NCBI GenBank assembly: GCA_964394145.1 | Contig: CAYMVL010000034.1 | Span: 124,001-188,000 of the forward strand | Length of the DNA stretch: 64,000 bases | Reading direction: 5' to 3' | From: JAFGBN01 sp964394145 | Lineage (GTDB): Bacteria; Chloroflexota; Dehalococcoidia; GIF9; AB-539-J10 | Shown: one piece after another, positions 63,115-64,000 of the stretch | How the letters are laid out: the number at the start of each line of letters is the position of its first letter | Position numbering within the stretch: the first letter of the stretch is position 1 | Program-made: the position numbers and the translations under genes | The notes under the pieces: generated by a model | What the model was told of the DNA's origin: nothing | The model's database searches: none | Seen by the model: only the letters and a program-made list of their open reading frames with translations

Positions 63115-63519
63115 ATGACAGCTGATGATACGGTCGTTAAATGTGGCAAATGCAAGGCAGTATTGAAAGAGAGAAGTGATATCCAGCCAGCGCAGCGAAC
63201 TCCGTGCCCTGAGGGTGGTTCTACTTCTAGAGCTTTCGAAGTAAGAATGCACGCAAATATATTGATTCATACAAAGGTTGCTATGAAAGCCAAACACCCA
63301 GGTGAAAAGAAGTCTTTTATAGTGGAAGTCTCAGGGTCTGACCTATATCGAAGAATGAACAAGTGGATGAAGCTCAGTAGAGTGATTGATAGGGAGAATG
63401 ACTATTATTGTGAGGTGATAACTGACCCTGTTACTGGGCAAATCGTTCATGAATGCATTGAGCCACTATCAAAGCACACTGGACACGGGGATGCCAAACA
63501 TAAGAAGACCAGCCCCTGA
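63115..63519 (+). CDS. Zinc-ribbon hypothetical protein
   Basis: 134 aa. CGKC near the N-terminus and CPEGGSTSR where relatives have CPxCGS, so the fourth zinc Cys is missing. The core KHPGEKKSFIVEVSGSDL and IDRENDYYCEVITDP matches a widespread uncharacterised family. GAAAGGAGG precedes the start. Confidence 0.75.
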   Translation: MTADDTVVKCGKCKAVLKERSDIQPAQRTPCPEGGSTSRAFEVRMHANILIHTKVAMKAKHPGEKKSFIVEVSGSDLYRRMNKWMKLSRVIDRENDYYCEVITDPVTGQIVHECIEPLSKHTGHGDAKHKKTSP

Positions 63520-63824
63520 TGTTCAGCTACCTAGCTCCTGTATCATTTCTGCGCTCCCTGTGACGCCGTCGGCAGGTGGTGCTAATGTCTCTCGATTTTT
63601 GACGTTCGGCGTGCTCTATTATCCAATACACCCTCGTGCTATCCTCACACTTCACTAACCAACTATAGCTCTATGAAGATTTTGCGAGAGTGGAGATAGA
63701 ATAAAGCTACATGTCATACTTACTTCACCCGTATGCCTCATAGCTATGGAGTCAACACACCCGAATAGGAATCGTTTAGCTGCAGATATTTGTTAACAAA
63801 CGGTTTTTTGTTGTAGCTGGTCTA
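63520..63824. other. Intergenic region before the tRNA genes
   Basis: About 305 bp with no gene recognised. A perfect dyad TTTGTTAACAAA lies near 63790 beside a T-run. Confidence 0.4.
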
Positions 63825-63900
63825 TGGTGGGCAGTAGAGGACTTGAACCTCTGACCTCCTGTGTGTAAAACAGGCGCTCTAACCACTGAGCTAACCGCCC
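63825..63900 (-). tRNA. tRNA-Val (anticodon UAC)
   Basis: Full cloverleaf on the minus strand: acceptor GGGCGGT with ACTGCCC (one G-U), D arm TAGCTCAGTGGTTAGAGC, anticodon stem CCTGT with loop TTTACAC, T loop TTCAAGT. CCA is encoded (63825-63827). Confidence 0.95.
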
Positions 63901-63949
63901 GTGTGGCGCTATATGAAGTTTGAGTAGAGTTGGATTCCCTGGAATTCTA

Positions 63950-64000
63950 TGGCACGCCTGGCGGGATTTGAACCCGCGACCTCAGCCTCCGCAGGGCTGC
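63950..64000 (-). tRNA. tRNA-Arg (anticodon GCG), 5' half outside window
   Basis: The 3' half is visible: anticodon stem CAGCC with GGCTG, loop CTGCGGA giving anticodon GCG, variable AGGTC, T arm GCGGGTTCAAATCCCGC, and encoded CCA (63950-63952). Bacteria usually read CGC/CGU with anticodon ACG (inosine). Confidence 0.88.

Overview
The window reads as a chromosomal piece of a low-to-mid GC anaerobic bacterium, most likely a Dehalococcoidia-type member of Chloroflexota. This rests on gene neighbourhoods (ispH-plsC-cmk, leuS-proC, clpC then radA-ispD, coaD-rsmD, nusA-ylxR-infB-rbfA), a short IF-2 of about 592 aa, many ferredoxins, TlpA/CcdA-type thiol proteins and frequent GTG/TTG starts. No IS element, prophage or CRISPR array was seen. 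The right end carries a complete tRNA-Val and the start of a tRNA-Arg.

Layout. 1-23 kb is mostly housekeeping: a RecB/Cas4-like nuclease with an internal duplication, CvpA, a minus-strand run (thioredoxin, TatD, DnaJ-like, RbfA, IF-2, YlxR, NusA), a HIT protein, ispH-plsC-cmk, leuS-proC, a methyltransferase and radical SAM pair, ferredoxin, coaD-rsmD, clpC, a broken biotinyl-domain gene, radA and ispD. 23-45 kb is accessory and lies between ispD and ispF, which are neighbours or fused in many bacteria. It holds a MarR-MATE pair, a MacAB-like efflux operon, a 1019-aa surface beta-propeller protein, a two-component system, three CocE/NonD hydrolases with an orphan solute-binding lipoprotein and a RutB-like amidase, and a DegP-like lipoprotein protease. 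46-53 kb is a DUF134 / DUF5320 / NifX / ferredoxin-ParA ATPase / Mrp cluster ending near mobB. 53-61 kb is a thiol-redox and ferredoxin region. 61-64 kb has a zincin, a transglutaminase-like protein, small hypotheticals and tRNAs.

The strongest new signal is regulatory. Six 32-bp promoter units share one rigid geometry: two TTAACA-like half-sites 5 bp apart, then 9 bp, then a TANNAT-like -10. They sit before the efflux operon, the surface protein, the response regulator itself, a small secreted protein, a 32-aa membrane peptide missed by length cut-offs, and the serine protease. Together they look like an autoregulated envelope-stress regulon run by the encoded PhoB/OmpR-family regulator. The second candidate system is the NifX/DUF5320/ParA-ferredoxin/Mrp cluster, which looks like a metal-cofactor or Fe-S handling system with several unannotated microproteins and decayed copies nearby.

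Several genes show decay or odd active sites: ferredoxin, DUF5320 and biotinyl pseudogenes, a thioredoxin-reductase homologue without its CXXC, an Mrp ATPase without its CXXC, and CocE paralogues with incomplete catalytic triads.
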